Of a stretch of DNA of 64,000 nucleotides, positions 27,188-35,731 are shown piece by piece (within the stretch, counting starts at the first letter, position 1; every line of letters starts with the position of its first letter). Source of the stretch: Williamsia sterculiae (GTDB lineage Bacteria; Actinomycetota; Actinomycetes; Mycobacteriales; Mycobacteriaceae); NCBI RefSeq assembly GCF_900156495.1, contig NZ_FTNT01000002.1:402359-466358 (forward strand), read 5' to 3'. A model generated the notes under the pieces. That model was not told where the DNA came from, did not search any database, and worked only from the letters and a program-made list of their open reading frames with translations. A program made the position numbers and the translations under genes.

Positions 27188-28570
27188 TCAGATCCTGGTG
27201 TACGCCTCGGTCAGCACCCCGCGCAGGATCTGTTCGATCTCGTCGAATTCGGACTGGCCGCAGATCAGCGGCGGCGCCAACTGCACCACCGGGTCACCGC
27301 GGTCGTCGGCCCGACAGTACAGCCCCGCGTCGAACAGGGCGGTCGACAGGAATCCCCGCAGCACCCGCTCGGCCTCGTCGGGGGTGAACGTCTCCTTGGT
27401 GGCCTTGTCCTTGACCAGTTCGATGCCGTAGAAGTAGCCCTCGCCGCGCACGTCGCCGACGATGGGGAGGTCGTACAGTTTCTCCAGCGTGGACCGGAAC
27501 GCCGGGGCGTTCTGTTTGACGCGATCGTTGAGTCCTTCGCGCTCGAACAGGTCGAGGTTGGCCAATGCGACCGCCGCCGACACCGGATGCCCACCGAAGG
27601 TGTAGCCGTGCGCGAAAGCGGTCCGGCCGTCGTCGAAGGGCTCGAACAGGCGGTCGCTGGCGATCATGGCGCCGATGGGGGAGTAGCCCGACGTCATCCC
27701 CTTGGCGCAGGTGATGATGTCGGGGACGTACCCGAAGTCGCTGCACGCGAACATCGACCCGATCCGACCGAACGCGCAGATGACCTCGTCGGACACCAGC
27801 AGCACGTCGTACTCGTCGCAGATCTGACGAACCCGCTCGAAGTACCCCGGCGGGGGAGGGAAGCAACCGCCCGCATTCTGCACCGGTTCCAGGAACACCG
27901 CGGCCACGGTGTCGGGCCCCTCGAACTCGATGGCCTCGGCGATGCGGTCGGCGGCCCAGCGGCCGAACGCCTTCGGGTCGTCACCGTGTCCCTCGGGTGC
28001 GCGGTAGATGTTGGTGTTGGGGACCCGGAACGCGCCGGGGGTGAGCGGCTCGAAATCCTGTTTCAGTTCGGGGATGCCGGTGATGGCCAACGCGCCCTGG
28101 GGCGTGCCGTGATAGGCGACGGATCGTGAGATCACCTTGTGCTTGGCGGGCTTGCCGGTGAGCTTGTAGTACTGCTTGGCCAGTTTCCAGGCGCTCTCCA
28201 CCGCCTCGCCGCCACCGGTGGTGAAGAACACCCGGTTGAGGTCACCCGGGGCGTGGACCGCCAACCGTTCGGCGAGCTCGATCGCGGGCGGGGTTGCGTA
28301 GGACCAGAGCGGGAAGAAGGCCAGGGTGCTCGCCTGAGCGGCGGCGGCCGCGGCGAGCTCGTCGCGGCCGTGCCCGGCCTGCACCACGAACAACCCGGAC
28401 AGACCGTCGAGGTAGCTGCGTCCCCGGTCGTCGAAGATGCGCACACCTTCGCCGCGCGCGATTACCGGGGCCACGATGCCCGCCCCGTGTCGGGAGAAGT
28501 GTCCCCACAGGTGTCGGGTGGTGCGCCCGTCGGACGACGAGGTGGCGGGGCGGGTATCCGTCGACGTCAT
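27188..28570 (-). CDS. class-III aminotransferase (putrescine/beta-alanine type)
   Basis: 460 aa. Typical class-III pattern: NRVFFTTGGGEAVESAWKLA, LLVSDEVICAFGRIGSMFAC with the PLP Asp, and ITCAKGMTSGYSPIGAMI with the Schiff-base lysine. It overlaps the lrp gene by 4 bp, and an aldehyde dehydrogenase is divergent: the set found in actinomycete putrescine and polyamine catabolic clusters, where the aminotransferase gives 4-aminobutanal. Beta-alanine:pyruvate activity is the main alternative. Equivalent, as I recall, to M. tuberculosis Rv3329. Confidence 0.82.
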   Translation of the reverse strand: MTSTDTRPATSSSDGRTTRHLWGHFSRHGAGIVAPVIARGEGVRIFDDRGRSYLDGLSGLFVVQAGHGRDELAAAAAAQASTLAFFPLWSYATPPAIELAERLAVHAPGDLNRVFFTTGGGEAVESAWKLAKQYYKLTGKPAKHKVISRSVAYHGTPQGALAITGIPELKQDFEPLTPGAFRVPNTNIYRAPEGHGDDPKAFGRWAADRIAEAIEFEGPDTVAAVFLEPVQNAGGCFPPPPGYFERVRQICDEYDVLLVSDEVICAFGRIGSMFACSDFGYVPDIITCAKGMTSGYSPIGAMIASDRLFEPFDDGRTAFAHGYTFGGHPVSAAVALANLDLFEREGLNDRVKQNAPAFRSTLEKLYDLPIVGDVRGEGYFYGIELVKDKATKETFTPDEAERVLRGFLSTALFDAGLYCRADDRGDPVVQLAPPLICGQSEFDEIEQILRGVLTEAYTRI

Positions 28571-29028
28571 GTTGTTCCCCAGTTGTACTGCTGCTTCACG
28601 AGTTTCAGGTAGACCATGGTCTCGGTGGTGGTCACTCCGGGTTGCGCACGCACCTTCTTGTTCAGCAGGTCGAGCAGCTCACCGTCGTCCGCGCAGACCA
28701 CCTCGATGACGATGTCGAACGACCCCGCCGTGAGCACCACGTAGTCGATCTCGTCGATGGCGGCGAGTCTCTCGGCGAGTTCGGCCGAGTCGCCGGTGCA
28801 TCGGATGCCGATCATCGCCTGGCGCGCGAAGCCGAGCTGTAACGGATCGGTGACCGCCACGATCTGCAGGATGCCGGCCTCGCTGAGGCGCTGGACCCGG
28901 TTGCGCACCGCCGCCTCGGACAAGCCGACGGCCTTGCCGACCGAGGCGTAGGACCGGCGTCCGTCGGTCTGTAGTGCCTCGATGATCCCCTTGGAGACCT
29001 CGTCGAGCGCGAAGGGTTGGTCGGTCAT
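28567..29028 (-). CDS. Lrp/AsnC-family regulator
   Basis: 153 aa from ATG 29028, preceded by GGGAGGTGAG. The N-terminal HTH (YASVGKAVGLSEAAVRNRVQ) is followed by a RAM effector-binding domain (VVLTAGSFDIVIEVVCADDG). It is the first gene of the operon with the aminotransferase (ATGA overlap) and is divergent from the aldehyde dehydrogenase, so it most likely controls both sides, responding to an amine or amino acid (inference). Confidence 0.88.
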   Translation of the reverse strand: MTDQPFALDEVSKGIIEALQTDGRRSYASVGKAVGLSEAAVRNRVQRLSEAGILQIVAVTDPLQLGFARQAMIGIRCTGDSAELAERLAAIDEIDYVVLTAGSFDIVIEVVCADDGELLDLLNKKVRAQPGVTTTETMVYLKLVKQQYNWGTT

Positions 29029-29100
29029 CTCACCTCCCTCGTCGGGTCTGCTGTTCGGTTGGAACGATTGCCTCATCGTGACGGAATCCGAAGAAGATGG

Positions 29101-29124
29101 CAACAAATGCAACTGAATCGGTTG
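29101..29124. promoter_or_regulatory. candidate Lrp-type operator between lrp and aldehyde dehydrogenase
   Basis: CAAC-TGAATCG-GTTG (29110-29124) is an inverted repeat in an AT-richer stretch of the divergent region, with a further CAAC at 29101. The GAATCGGTTG part recurs at 34644 in front of the APC permease of the same gene block. Confidence 0.45.
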
Positions 29125-29213
29125 TCAGAACCGTCTTTGGGTCGCGAAAGCGTCGAATGGACCGCTACACTCGTCGCTGTTCTGACCGTCGCGACCCGAC
29201 AGGGTGATAACCG

Positions 29214-30716
29214 ATGACGCTTGCCGACACCACACAGGCGACCGTCGCCACCGGATGGGTGGAGGGTGCCGAGTTCCGCGGGTCCGGGCCGCTGCACCGC
29301 GTCATCGCACCGGCCACCGACGAGGTGGTCGCGACCATGTCGTTGGCGACTGCGGCGGATGTGGACACCGCGGTGGCCGCGGCTCGTCGCGCCCTACCTG
29401 CCTGGTCGGGTGCCACACCCGCGCAACGCTCGACGGTCCTGCTCGACTTCGCCCGCGTCCTGGACCGGGAGGCACACGCCCTGGCAGTGCAGGAGGTGTC
29501 GCACACGGGTAAGACCATCCGGCTGGCGAGCGAGTTCGACGTCCCCGGGTCCATCGACAACGTCACCTTCTTCGCCGGTGTCGCACGCGATCTGGTCGGC
29601 AAGGCCACCGCCGAGTATTCCCCCGACCACACCTCCTCGATCCGGCGGGAGGCCGTCGGCGTGGTCGGGTCGATCACCCCGTGGAACTACCCGATCCAAA
29701 TGGCTGTCTGGAAGGCATTGCCCGCCATCGCGGCCGGTTGCACGCTGGTTCTCAAACCCGCGGAGATCACCCCGTTGACCACCATCACCCTGGCCCGCCT
29801 GGCGTCGGAGGCAGGGTTGCCCGACGGGGTGTTCAACGTGCTCACCGGTACCGGTGCCGAGGTGGGCGCCGCGCTGGCCGGACATCCCGGGGTGGACCTG
29901 GTGACCTTCACCGGCTCCACCGGAGTGGGCAGACAGGTGATGGCGCAGGCCGCCGTTCACGGCACGCGTGTGCAGCTCGAATTGGGTGGTAAGGCACCGT
30001 TCGTGGTGTTCGACGACGCCGATCTCGAGGCCGCGGTGCACGGTGCGGTGGCCGGATCGCTGATCAATGCCGGTCAGGACTGCACTGCTGCGACGAGGGC
30101 CATCGTCGCGCCGGCACTCTACGACGACTTCGTGTCCGGTGTGGCCGAGCTGATGGCCGGCGTGCGGGTGGGCGATCCCACCGACCCGGCCACCGACATG
30201 GGATCGCTGAGTTCTCGACACCACCGCGAGAAGGTGGCGGCCATGGTCGATCGCGCACGGGATACGGGGATCCGGGTGGTCACCGGCGGTCACGTCCCCG
30301 ACGGGCCGGGGGCCTTCTACCCACCGACTCTGCTCGCCGACGTGGGGGAGGGCGCCGAGGTGTATCGCGACGAGATCTTCGGCCCGGTGCTCACCGTCAG
30401 TTCGTTCACCGACGACGACGACGCGCTGCGCCGGGCGGGCGACACCGTCTACGGGTTGGCCGCATCGGCCTGGACCCGCGACGTGTACCGCGCGCAACGC
30501 GCGAGCCGGGAGATCCGTGCGGGATGCGTCTGGATCAACGACCACATCCCGATCGTCAGCGAGATGCCGCACGGCGGGCTGCGGGCGTCCGGTTTCGGCA
30601 AGGACATGTCCACCTATTCGATGGACGAATACCTGACCGTCGAACATGTGATGAGCGACATCACCGGAATCGCCCGGAAAGACTGGCATCGCACCGTGTT
30701 CGGTGACCGGTCATGA
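29214..30716 (+). CDS. aldehyde dehydrogenase (4-aminobutanal type)
   Basis: 500-aa NAD(P)-dependent aldehyde dehydrogenase. Landmarks: GSITPWNYPIQMAVWKALPA (cofactor), FTGSTGVGRQVM, general base Glu in VQLELGGKAPFVVFDDADLE, and nucleophile Cys in INAGQDCTAATR. The GQDC context resembles gamma-aminobutyraldehyde and betaine aldehyde dehydrogenases. Next to putrescine-type aminotransferases, oxidation of 4-aminobutanal to GABA is the best guess. It overlaps the FAD oxidoreductase by 4 bp. Confidence 0.83.
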   Translation: MTLADTTQATVATGWVEGAEFRGSGPLHRVIAPATDEVVATMSLATAADVDTAVAAARRALPAWSGATPAQRSTVLLDFARVLDREAHALAVQEVSHTGKTIRLASEFDVPGSIDNVTFFAGVARDLVGKATAEYSPDHTSSIRREAVGVVGSITPWNYPIQMAVWKALPAIAAGCTLVLKPAEITPLTTITLARLASEAGLPDGVFNVLTGTGAEVGAALAGHPGVDLVTFTGSTGVGRQVMAQAAVHGTRVQLELGGKAPFVVFDDADLEAAVHGAVAGSLINAGQDCTAATRAIVAPALYDDFVSGVAELMAGVRVGDPTDPATDMGSLSSRHHREKVAAMVDRARDTGIRVVTGGHVPDGPGAFYPPTLLADVGEGAEVYRDEIFGPVLTVSSFTDDDDALRRAGDTVYGLAASAWTRDVYRAQRASREIRAGCVWINDHIPIVSEMPHGGLRASGFGKDMSTYSMDEYLTVEHVMSDITGIARKDWHRTVFGDRS

Positions 30717-32134
30717 ACGATCGCTGGGCCGAACACCCGACGGAGCGCGGCATCGCCATGGTGGCGCACGCCCGACCCGCGCCGTATTGGTTGGACCGCC
30801 CCGACCGTCCCGCCGCGCGTGATCGTCTGGTCGGTGATCACGACACCGATCTGCTGGTGGTGGGCGGCGGGTTCACCGGTCTGTGGACCGCGGTCCACGC
30901 GGCTGAACGGGACCCGGGCCGACGCGTCGTGCTGGTGGAGGGCGGCCGCATCGCCGACGGGGCGTCGGGCCGCAACGGCGGGTTCTGCTCGGCCAGCCTG
31001 ACGCATGGGTTGGGCAATGGCCTCGATCGCTATCCCGACGAGATGCCCGAGCTGCTGGCCATGGGTCGCGAGACCCTGACCGCCATCGCCACGACGATGC
31101 GGCGGCTGGGTATCGACGCCGACCTCGAGCACACCGGTGAACTGAATCTGGCAAACTTCGACTGGCAGACCGACGGTCTGGCGGAGATGGTCACCGACGG
31201 GTTGTTGGTGGGTCAGTCGCTCGAACTGCTCGACGCCGACGCGGCGCGCACCCGGGTGCAGTCACCGATGGTCCGGGGCGCCTATCACGATCCCGACACC
31301 ATGCTCGTCGATCCCGCCAAGCTGGCGTGGGGTCTTGCGGACGCGGCGGAGCGGCTCGGGGTGCGCGTGTACGAACACACGGCGGTGACCGAGCTGCGGC
31401 GCTCTGGGGACGCGGTGCGCGCCCGCACCGGATACGGATCCGTCCGGGCCGACCGCGTGGTGTTGGCGACCGCCGCGTCGACGCCGTTGCTGCGCAGACT
31501 GCGTCACCTGATCGTGCCGGTGTGGGACTACGTCTTGGTGACCGAGCCGCTGACCGAGGCGCAGCTCGACGCCCTCGGTTGGTCGGGTCGGGAGGGACTG
31601 GCCGATGCGGGCAACCGCTTTCACTACTTCCGGCTCACCGCGGACAACCGGATCCTGTTCGGCGGGTACGACGCGTTCTATTTCTACGGCTCGGACACCG
31701 ACCCACGACACGAACAACGGCCACAGGAGTTCGCGCTGCTCGCCGAACATCTGTTGCAGATATTCCCGCAGCTCGAGGGCATCCGGGCGTCGCACACCTG
31801 GGGCGGTGTCATCGACACCTGCTCGCGATTCAATGCGTTCTGGGACGTCGCGATGGGAGGTCGGGTGGTGTCGGTACTGGGTTTCACCGGATTGGGTGTC
31901 GGTGCATCGCATTTCGGTGCGGCCACCGCCCTGGATCTGGCGGACGGCGTGGACACGCCGCGCACCCGCCTGGCGATGGTGCGCAGCAAGCCGCTCCCGT
32001 TTCCACCGGAGCCGGTCCGGTGGGCTGGTATCACCCTGACGCGCAGAGAACTCGGCCGAGCCGATCGCAGACAGGGCAGGCGTGGTGTCTGGCTGCGGAC
32101 GCTGGACGCGATCGGTCTCGGTTTCGACTCCTGA
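30713..32134 (+). CDS. FAD-dependent amine/amino-acid oxidoreductase (DAO family)
   Basis: 473 aa. The Rossmann FAD motif is DLLVVGGGFTGLWTAVHAAE; GRNGGFCSASLTHG follows as in PuuB/OrdL-type oxidases; FTGLGVGASHFGAATALDLA closes the FAD site. Related to gamma-glutamylputrescine oxidase and other secondary-amine oxidases. It is translationally coupled to the aldehyde dehydrogenase (ATGA). It could feed that enzyme with an aldehyde from an amine substrate. Confidence 0.8.
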   Translation: MNDRWAEHPTERGIAMVAHARPAPYWLDRPDRPAARDRLVGDHDTDLLVVGGGFTGLWTAVHAAERDPGRRVVLVEGGRIADGASGRNGGFCSASLTHGLGNGLDRYPDEMPELLAMGRETLTAIATTMRRLGIDADLEHTGELNLANFDWQTDGLAEMVTDGLLVGQSLELLDADAARTRVQSPMVRGAYHDPDTMLVDPAKLAWGLADAAERLGVRVYEHTAVTELRRSGDAVRARTGYGSVRADRVVLATAASTPLLRRLRHLIVPVWDYVLVTEPLTEAQLDALGWSGREGLADAGNRFHYFRLTADNRILFGGYDAFYFYGSDTDPRHEQRPQEFALLAEHLLQIFPQLEGIRASHTWGGVIDTCSRFNAFWDVAMGGRVVSVLGFTGLGVGASHFGAATALDLADGVDTPRTRLAMVRSKPLPFPPEPVRWAGITLTRRELGRADRRQGRRGVWLRTLDAIGLGFDS

Positions 32135-32150
32135 TTCGGCGGCGACCCGG

Positions 32151-33047
32151 TCAGGACTTGGGCACCACCACGATCGGCGCGGTCGTCACCTTGAGGATGC
32201 GCGCGGCTGTCGAGCCGAGGAAGACCCGACGTTCGGCGCCCAGCCGACCGGAGCCGAGCGCGAGCAGGTCGCCGGGACCCCATCGCAGCGACGCCATCGC
32301 CTCCTCGAGGGTGTCGCCGTCGGCGACCACCGACTCGATCTCGGGGCTCTCGACCTCCGCGGACAACGCATCCGTCGCCCGCTCCAGGTTGGTCCGTGCG
32401 GCGGAGACGTGTCGGGCGCGGACCTCCTTCGCCGAGTCATGGTCGGTCGGGTGGTCGTCGAGGGAGACCAGCGACACCAGCCGCAGCGACGCCCCGCCGT
32501 GCCCGGCAAGACCCAGCGCGAACGAGAGAGGGTTGTCGGACCGTGCGGTGGTGGGAACCGCGACGGTGACGGTGGTCAGACCCGGCCGAGGATCGGTGTA
32601 ACCGCGTGGGGCCAACGCCACCGGCACCGGTGAGCAGTGCACCAGCTCGGAGCTGATGCTCCCGAGGGTGTGTCGGCCCAACAGTCCGTCGCTGGTGCCC
32701 CCGACCACGATGACCCGAGCGTCATGGGTGGTCGCGAAGTCGATCAACCCCTCGGCGAACGACTCGGCGATCGGCACATGGGTGGCCACCTCCACGTCGT
32801 CGGGCACCCGTTCGGCACCGGAACGCAGCCACTCCTCGGCGCGAGAGATCAGCAACTCCTGATAGCCGCCCCGTCCGGGATTGCCGTCGGGTTCCTCTTC
32901 GCGGACCACACACACCAGGTCGAGCGCGGCGCCGGTGGCCCGGGCCAGGGTGACTCCGAGTTCCACACCGTCGGCCCCGGTCGTGGTGGCCAGGTAACCG
33001 ACGGTGATGCGCTGCGTCGGCAGGGGTGGCGACGTTTCAGTAGACAT
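32151..33047 (-). CDS. universal stress protein with two USP domains
   Basis: 298 aa, a tandem fusion of two UspA domains (residues ~10-150 and ~160-298). The second ends with an ATP-binding pattern (LLALGSGRLGAERRVFLGST then APIVVVP), and the first with VIVVGGTSDGLLGRHTLGS. Mycobacterial double-domain USPs bind ATP. It overlaps the start-distal end of the APC permease gene by 11 bp, an arrangement known for permease-USP pairs that adjust transport under starvation (inference). Confidence 0.85.
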   Translation of the reverse strand: MSTETSPPLPTQRITVGYLATTTGADGVELGVTLARATGAALDLVCVVREEEPDGNPGRGGYQELLISRAEEWLRSGAERVPDDVEVATHVPIAESFAEGLIDFATTHDARVIVVGGTSDGLLGRHTLGSISSELVHCSPVPVALAPRGYTDPRPGLTTVTVAVPTTARSDNPLSFALGLAGHGGASLRLVSLVSLDDHPTDHDSAKEVRARHVSAARTNLERATDALSAEVESPEIESVVADGDTLEEAMASLRWGPGDLLALGSGRLGAERRVFLGSTAARILKVTTAPIVVVPKS

Positions 33048-34602
33048 CGGGGACCTTCACCTCGGTGGATGCGTTCAGGGTCTTTCCGCGGAAGAAGTCC
33101 TTGCCGCCGGCGACGCACAGCAGCATGAGCGGCACGCCCAGCACCAGCATCCCGACGCCGAGGATGAACACCCCACCGACGCCGCCCACCGACGTGCTGC
33201 CGTAGGAGGGATCGAACATGTCGGTGGCGCTCTTCACGAATGCCCACGTCATCGCGATGCCGCCGAGGAGCGGGAGCAGGCCGCGCATGAGGAAGTTGCG
33301 CGCCGAGGCGAACAGCGAACGACGGAAATACCAGACGCACGAGTACGCGGTGATGCCGTAGTAGAACGCGACCGCCAACCCCAACGACGAGATGGAGTCC
33401 GACAGGGTGCTCTGACTGACCAGCGACAACACCAGGTAGAACGCCAACGCGGCGCCTCCCATCACAGCCGTACCGAAGGCCGGGGTCATGTACTTGGGGT
33501 GCACGCTGGCGAAGCGGCGGGGGATGGCCTCGTAGACCGCCATGGACAAGGTGCCGCGCGCGGTGGGCAGGATCGTCGACTGCGTGGACGACAGCGCCGA
33601 CACCGACACCGTCAACAGCAGCAACGACGCCAGCACCGGGCCGGCCACCGGCTCGCCGAGGATGGTGAAGGCATCGTCGGCGTTGTCCGGGTTGTTCAAT
33701 CCGAGTCCGGTGTCGCCGAACCCGGCGAACGACTGCACTGCGTAGGCGACCAACACATAGGTGCAGACCAGGATCAGGGTGGTGAGCACCGCGGCCCGGC
33801 CGGGCGTCTTGGCCGCGTCCTTGGTCTCCTCACCGACGGCGAGGCAGGCGTCCCACCCCCAGTAGATGAAGATGCAGAGGATGATCCCCGCGGCGATCTC
33901 CGACGACGACAGGCCGCCCGGCCACAGCCAATCCCAGCGCGGCATCACCGCCTGCGGTCCCGCGTGCGACGTCCCGACCTTGATCAGCGCGATGATGCTG
34001 GCCACCACCATCACCCCGAACTGGATGACGATGAGGACGTTCTGCATGCGTTCGCTGATCAGGATGCCGCGGATGCTGACCCACGTCATCATCACGATGA
34101 GCACCGATCCGAGGATCACCTTGACGGCAAGATTCTCCGCCCACGAGTCGAGGTGCAGAAAGCGCAACAGATAGACCCCGGCGACCTCGGCGACGTTCGC
34201 CAACACGATGATGGCCGAGACCGCCAGACCCCACCCTCCGATCCAACCGACCCACGGTCCGAAGGCCTTGGTGCCCCAGGTGAACGTGGTGCCGCAGTCG
34301 GGGGTGTCCTCACCGAGCTCGCGGTACGCGAAGGCGATGAGCAGCATGGGAATGAACGCGAGGATGAACATGGCGGGTGCCTTGGCGTGCACGGCGGCAA
34401 CGACCAGTCCGAGGGTCGCCGCGAGACTGTAGGCAGGCGCCACCGCGGACAATCCGATGACCACGTTGCCGAACAGGCCGAGAGCACCGGCACGCAGACC
34501 CTTGTCGGTGACCCCACCCGTCGGTGCGGATGCGGTGACGGTGACGGCCGCATCGGTCGGGGTCGGCGTCCGGTGATCGGGCGGCGGTTCGGAGAGGGTC
34601 AT
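33037..34602 (-). CDS. APC-family amino acid/polyamine permease
   Basis: 521 aa with about 12 hydrophobic helices. GLFGNVVIGLSAVAPAYSLA near the N-terminus is the unwound substrate helix of APC transporters; WGWDACLAVGEETKDAAKTP is the conserved helix-6 region. A polyamine or amino acid substrate fits its place beside the aminotransferase and amine oxidase genes. The 185-bp region upstream contains a copy of the GAATCGGTTG motif and GTTG/CAAC half-sites. Confidence 0.83.
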   Translation of the reverse strand: MTLSEPPPDHRTPTPTDAAVTVTASAPTGGVTDKGLRAGALGLFGNVVIGLSAVAPAYSLAATLGLVVAAVHAKAPAMFILAFIPMLLIAFAYRELGEDTPDCGTTFTWGTKAFGPWVGWIGGWGLAVSAIIVLANVAEVAGVYLLRFLHLDSWAENLAVKVILGSVLIVMMTWVSIRGILISERMQNVLIVIQFGVMVVASIIALIKVGTSHAGPQAVMPRWDWLWPGGLSSSEIAAGIILCIFIYWGWDACLAVGEETKDAAKTPGRAAVLTTLILVCTYVLVAYAVQSFAGFGDTGLGLNNPDNADDAFTILGEPVAGPVLASLLLLTVSVSALSSTQSTILPTARGTLSMAVYEAIPRRFASVHPKYMTPAFGTAVMGGAALAFYLVLSLVSQSTLSDSISSLGLAVAFYYGITAYSCVWYFRRSLFASARNFLMRGLLPLLGGIAMTWAFVKSATDMFDPSYGSTSVGGVGGVFILGVGMLVLGVPLMLLCVAGGKDFFRGKTLNASTEVKVPDVY

Positions 34603-34643
34603 GGCGACTCCAGGGACGGCTAACGTGGTCGGACCAGAATAAG

Positions 34644-34667
34644 GAATCGGTTGCCGTTGCGCTCAAC
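34644..34667. promoter_or_regulatory. candidate Lrp-type operator upstream of APC permease
   Basis: GAATCGGTTG (34644-34653) equals the motif at 29115-29124. It is followed by GTTG-CGCT-CAAC (34656-34667). It lies 42 bp before the permease start and in the divergent gap before the CitE-like gene. Confidence 0.4.
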
Positions 34668-34787
34668 AACGACTGAAAACCTTGTGTTAACTCGAAGTGG
34701 CGACGAAATCGGTCGTGAACTGCATTCCCGCCGACCTTTCCCGCCCCGGTGTGGTCTCCGGGCTCCCGATGGGCGACGATTGTCCGC

Positions 34788-35711
34788 GTGACGTCCGCAC
34801 ATGACACCGACCCCGCCCTCGACCCCGACGACATCGGATCGCGGCTCGATCCCGTGCTGGCGCGGAGTTGGCTGCTGGTCAACGGTGCGCAGCCGACCCG
34901 GTTCCAGCAGGCCGCACATTCGCGCGCCGACATCGTGGTCCTCGACATCGAGGACGCGGTTGCGCCCAAGGACAAGAACGTGGCCCGGGAGAACGTACGG
35001 TCCTGGCTCGCCGACGGCAACAACGATGAATGGGTCCGCATCAACGGGTTCGGCACCCAATGGTGGGCCGACGACCTCGAGGTGCTGTCGACGGTCCCGT
35101 TGGGTGGCATCATGCTGGCGATGGTCGAGAGCGTCGATCACGTCACCGAGACCGCGAAGCGCCTTCCTGGGGTGCCGATCGTGGCGCTCGTGGAGACCGC
35201 ACGGGGGCTGGAGCGGATCGGCGAGATCGCGTCGGCGAAGGGCACGTTCCGCCTGGCGTTCGGTATCGGCGATTTCCGTCGGGACACCGGGTTCGGCGAG
35301 AACCCCACCACGCTGGCCTACGCCCGGTCCCGGTTCACCATCGCCGCCAAGGCCGCGCATCTGCCCAGCGCCATCGACGGTCCGACGGTCGGGTCCACCG
35401 CACTGAAGCTGACCGAGGCGACCGCGGTCAGCGTCGAATTCGGGATGACCGGCAAGATCTGCCTCACCCCCGACCAGTGTCGAGCGGTCAACGAGGGACT
35501 CTCACCCACTCATGAGCAGATCTCCTGGGCGAGGGAGTTCTTCGCCGAGTTCGAGCGCGACGGCGGTGAGATCCGCAACGGTTCCGACCTGCCGCGTATC
35601 TCCCGGGCCACCAAGATCCTGGAACTGGCCCGCGCCTACGGCATCCACCTCGACGCCGAGTACGACGACCCGGACCACATGCCCGCACCGTCGGACACGT
35701 ACCACTACTGA
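34788..35711 (+). CDS. CitE-like HpcH/HpaI aldolase/citrate lyase family protein
   Basis: 307 aa from GTG 34788; the frame is open to 34749. TIM-barrel C-C lyase of the CitE/McL group: RSWLLVNGAQPTRFQQA is the N-terminal strand, DIVVLDIEDAVAPKDKN holds the Mg-binding acidic residues, ALVETARGLERIGEIA and AFGIGDFRRDTGF are conserved inner strands, and MTGKICLTPDQCRAVN binds CoA in relatives. No CitD/CitF partners are present, so it is a stand-alone CitE homologue, possibly a (S)-citramalyl- or malyl-CoA lyase or thioesterase. Confidence 0.8.
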   Translation: MTSAHDTDPALDPDDIGSRLDPVLARSWLLVNGAQPTRFQQAAHSRADIVVLDIEDAVAPKDKNVARENVRSWLADGNNDEWVRINGFGTQWWADDLEVLSTVPLGGIMLAMVESVDHVTETAKRLPGVPIVALVETARGLERIGEIASAKGTFRLAFGIGDFRRDTGFGENPTTLAYARSRFTIAAKAAHLPSAIDGPTVGSTALKLTEATAVSVEFGMTGKICLTPDQCRAVNEGLSPTHEQISWAREFFAEFERDGGEIRNGSDLPRISRATKILELARAYGIHLDAEYDDPDHMPAPSDTYHY

Positions 35712-35731
35712 TCGTCCCGCCACCGATCGTC

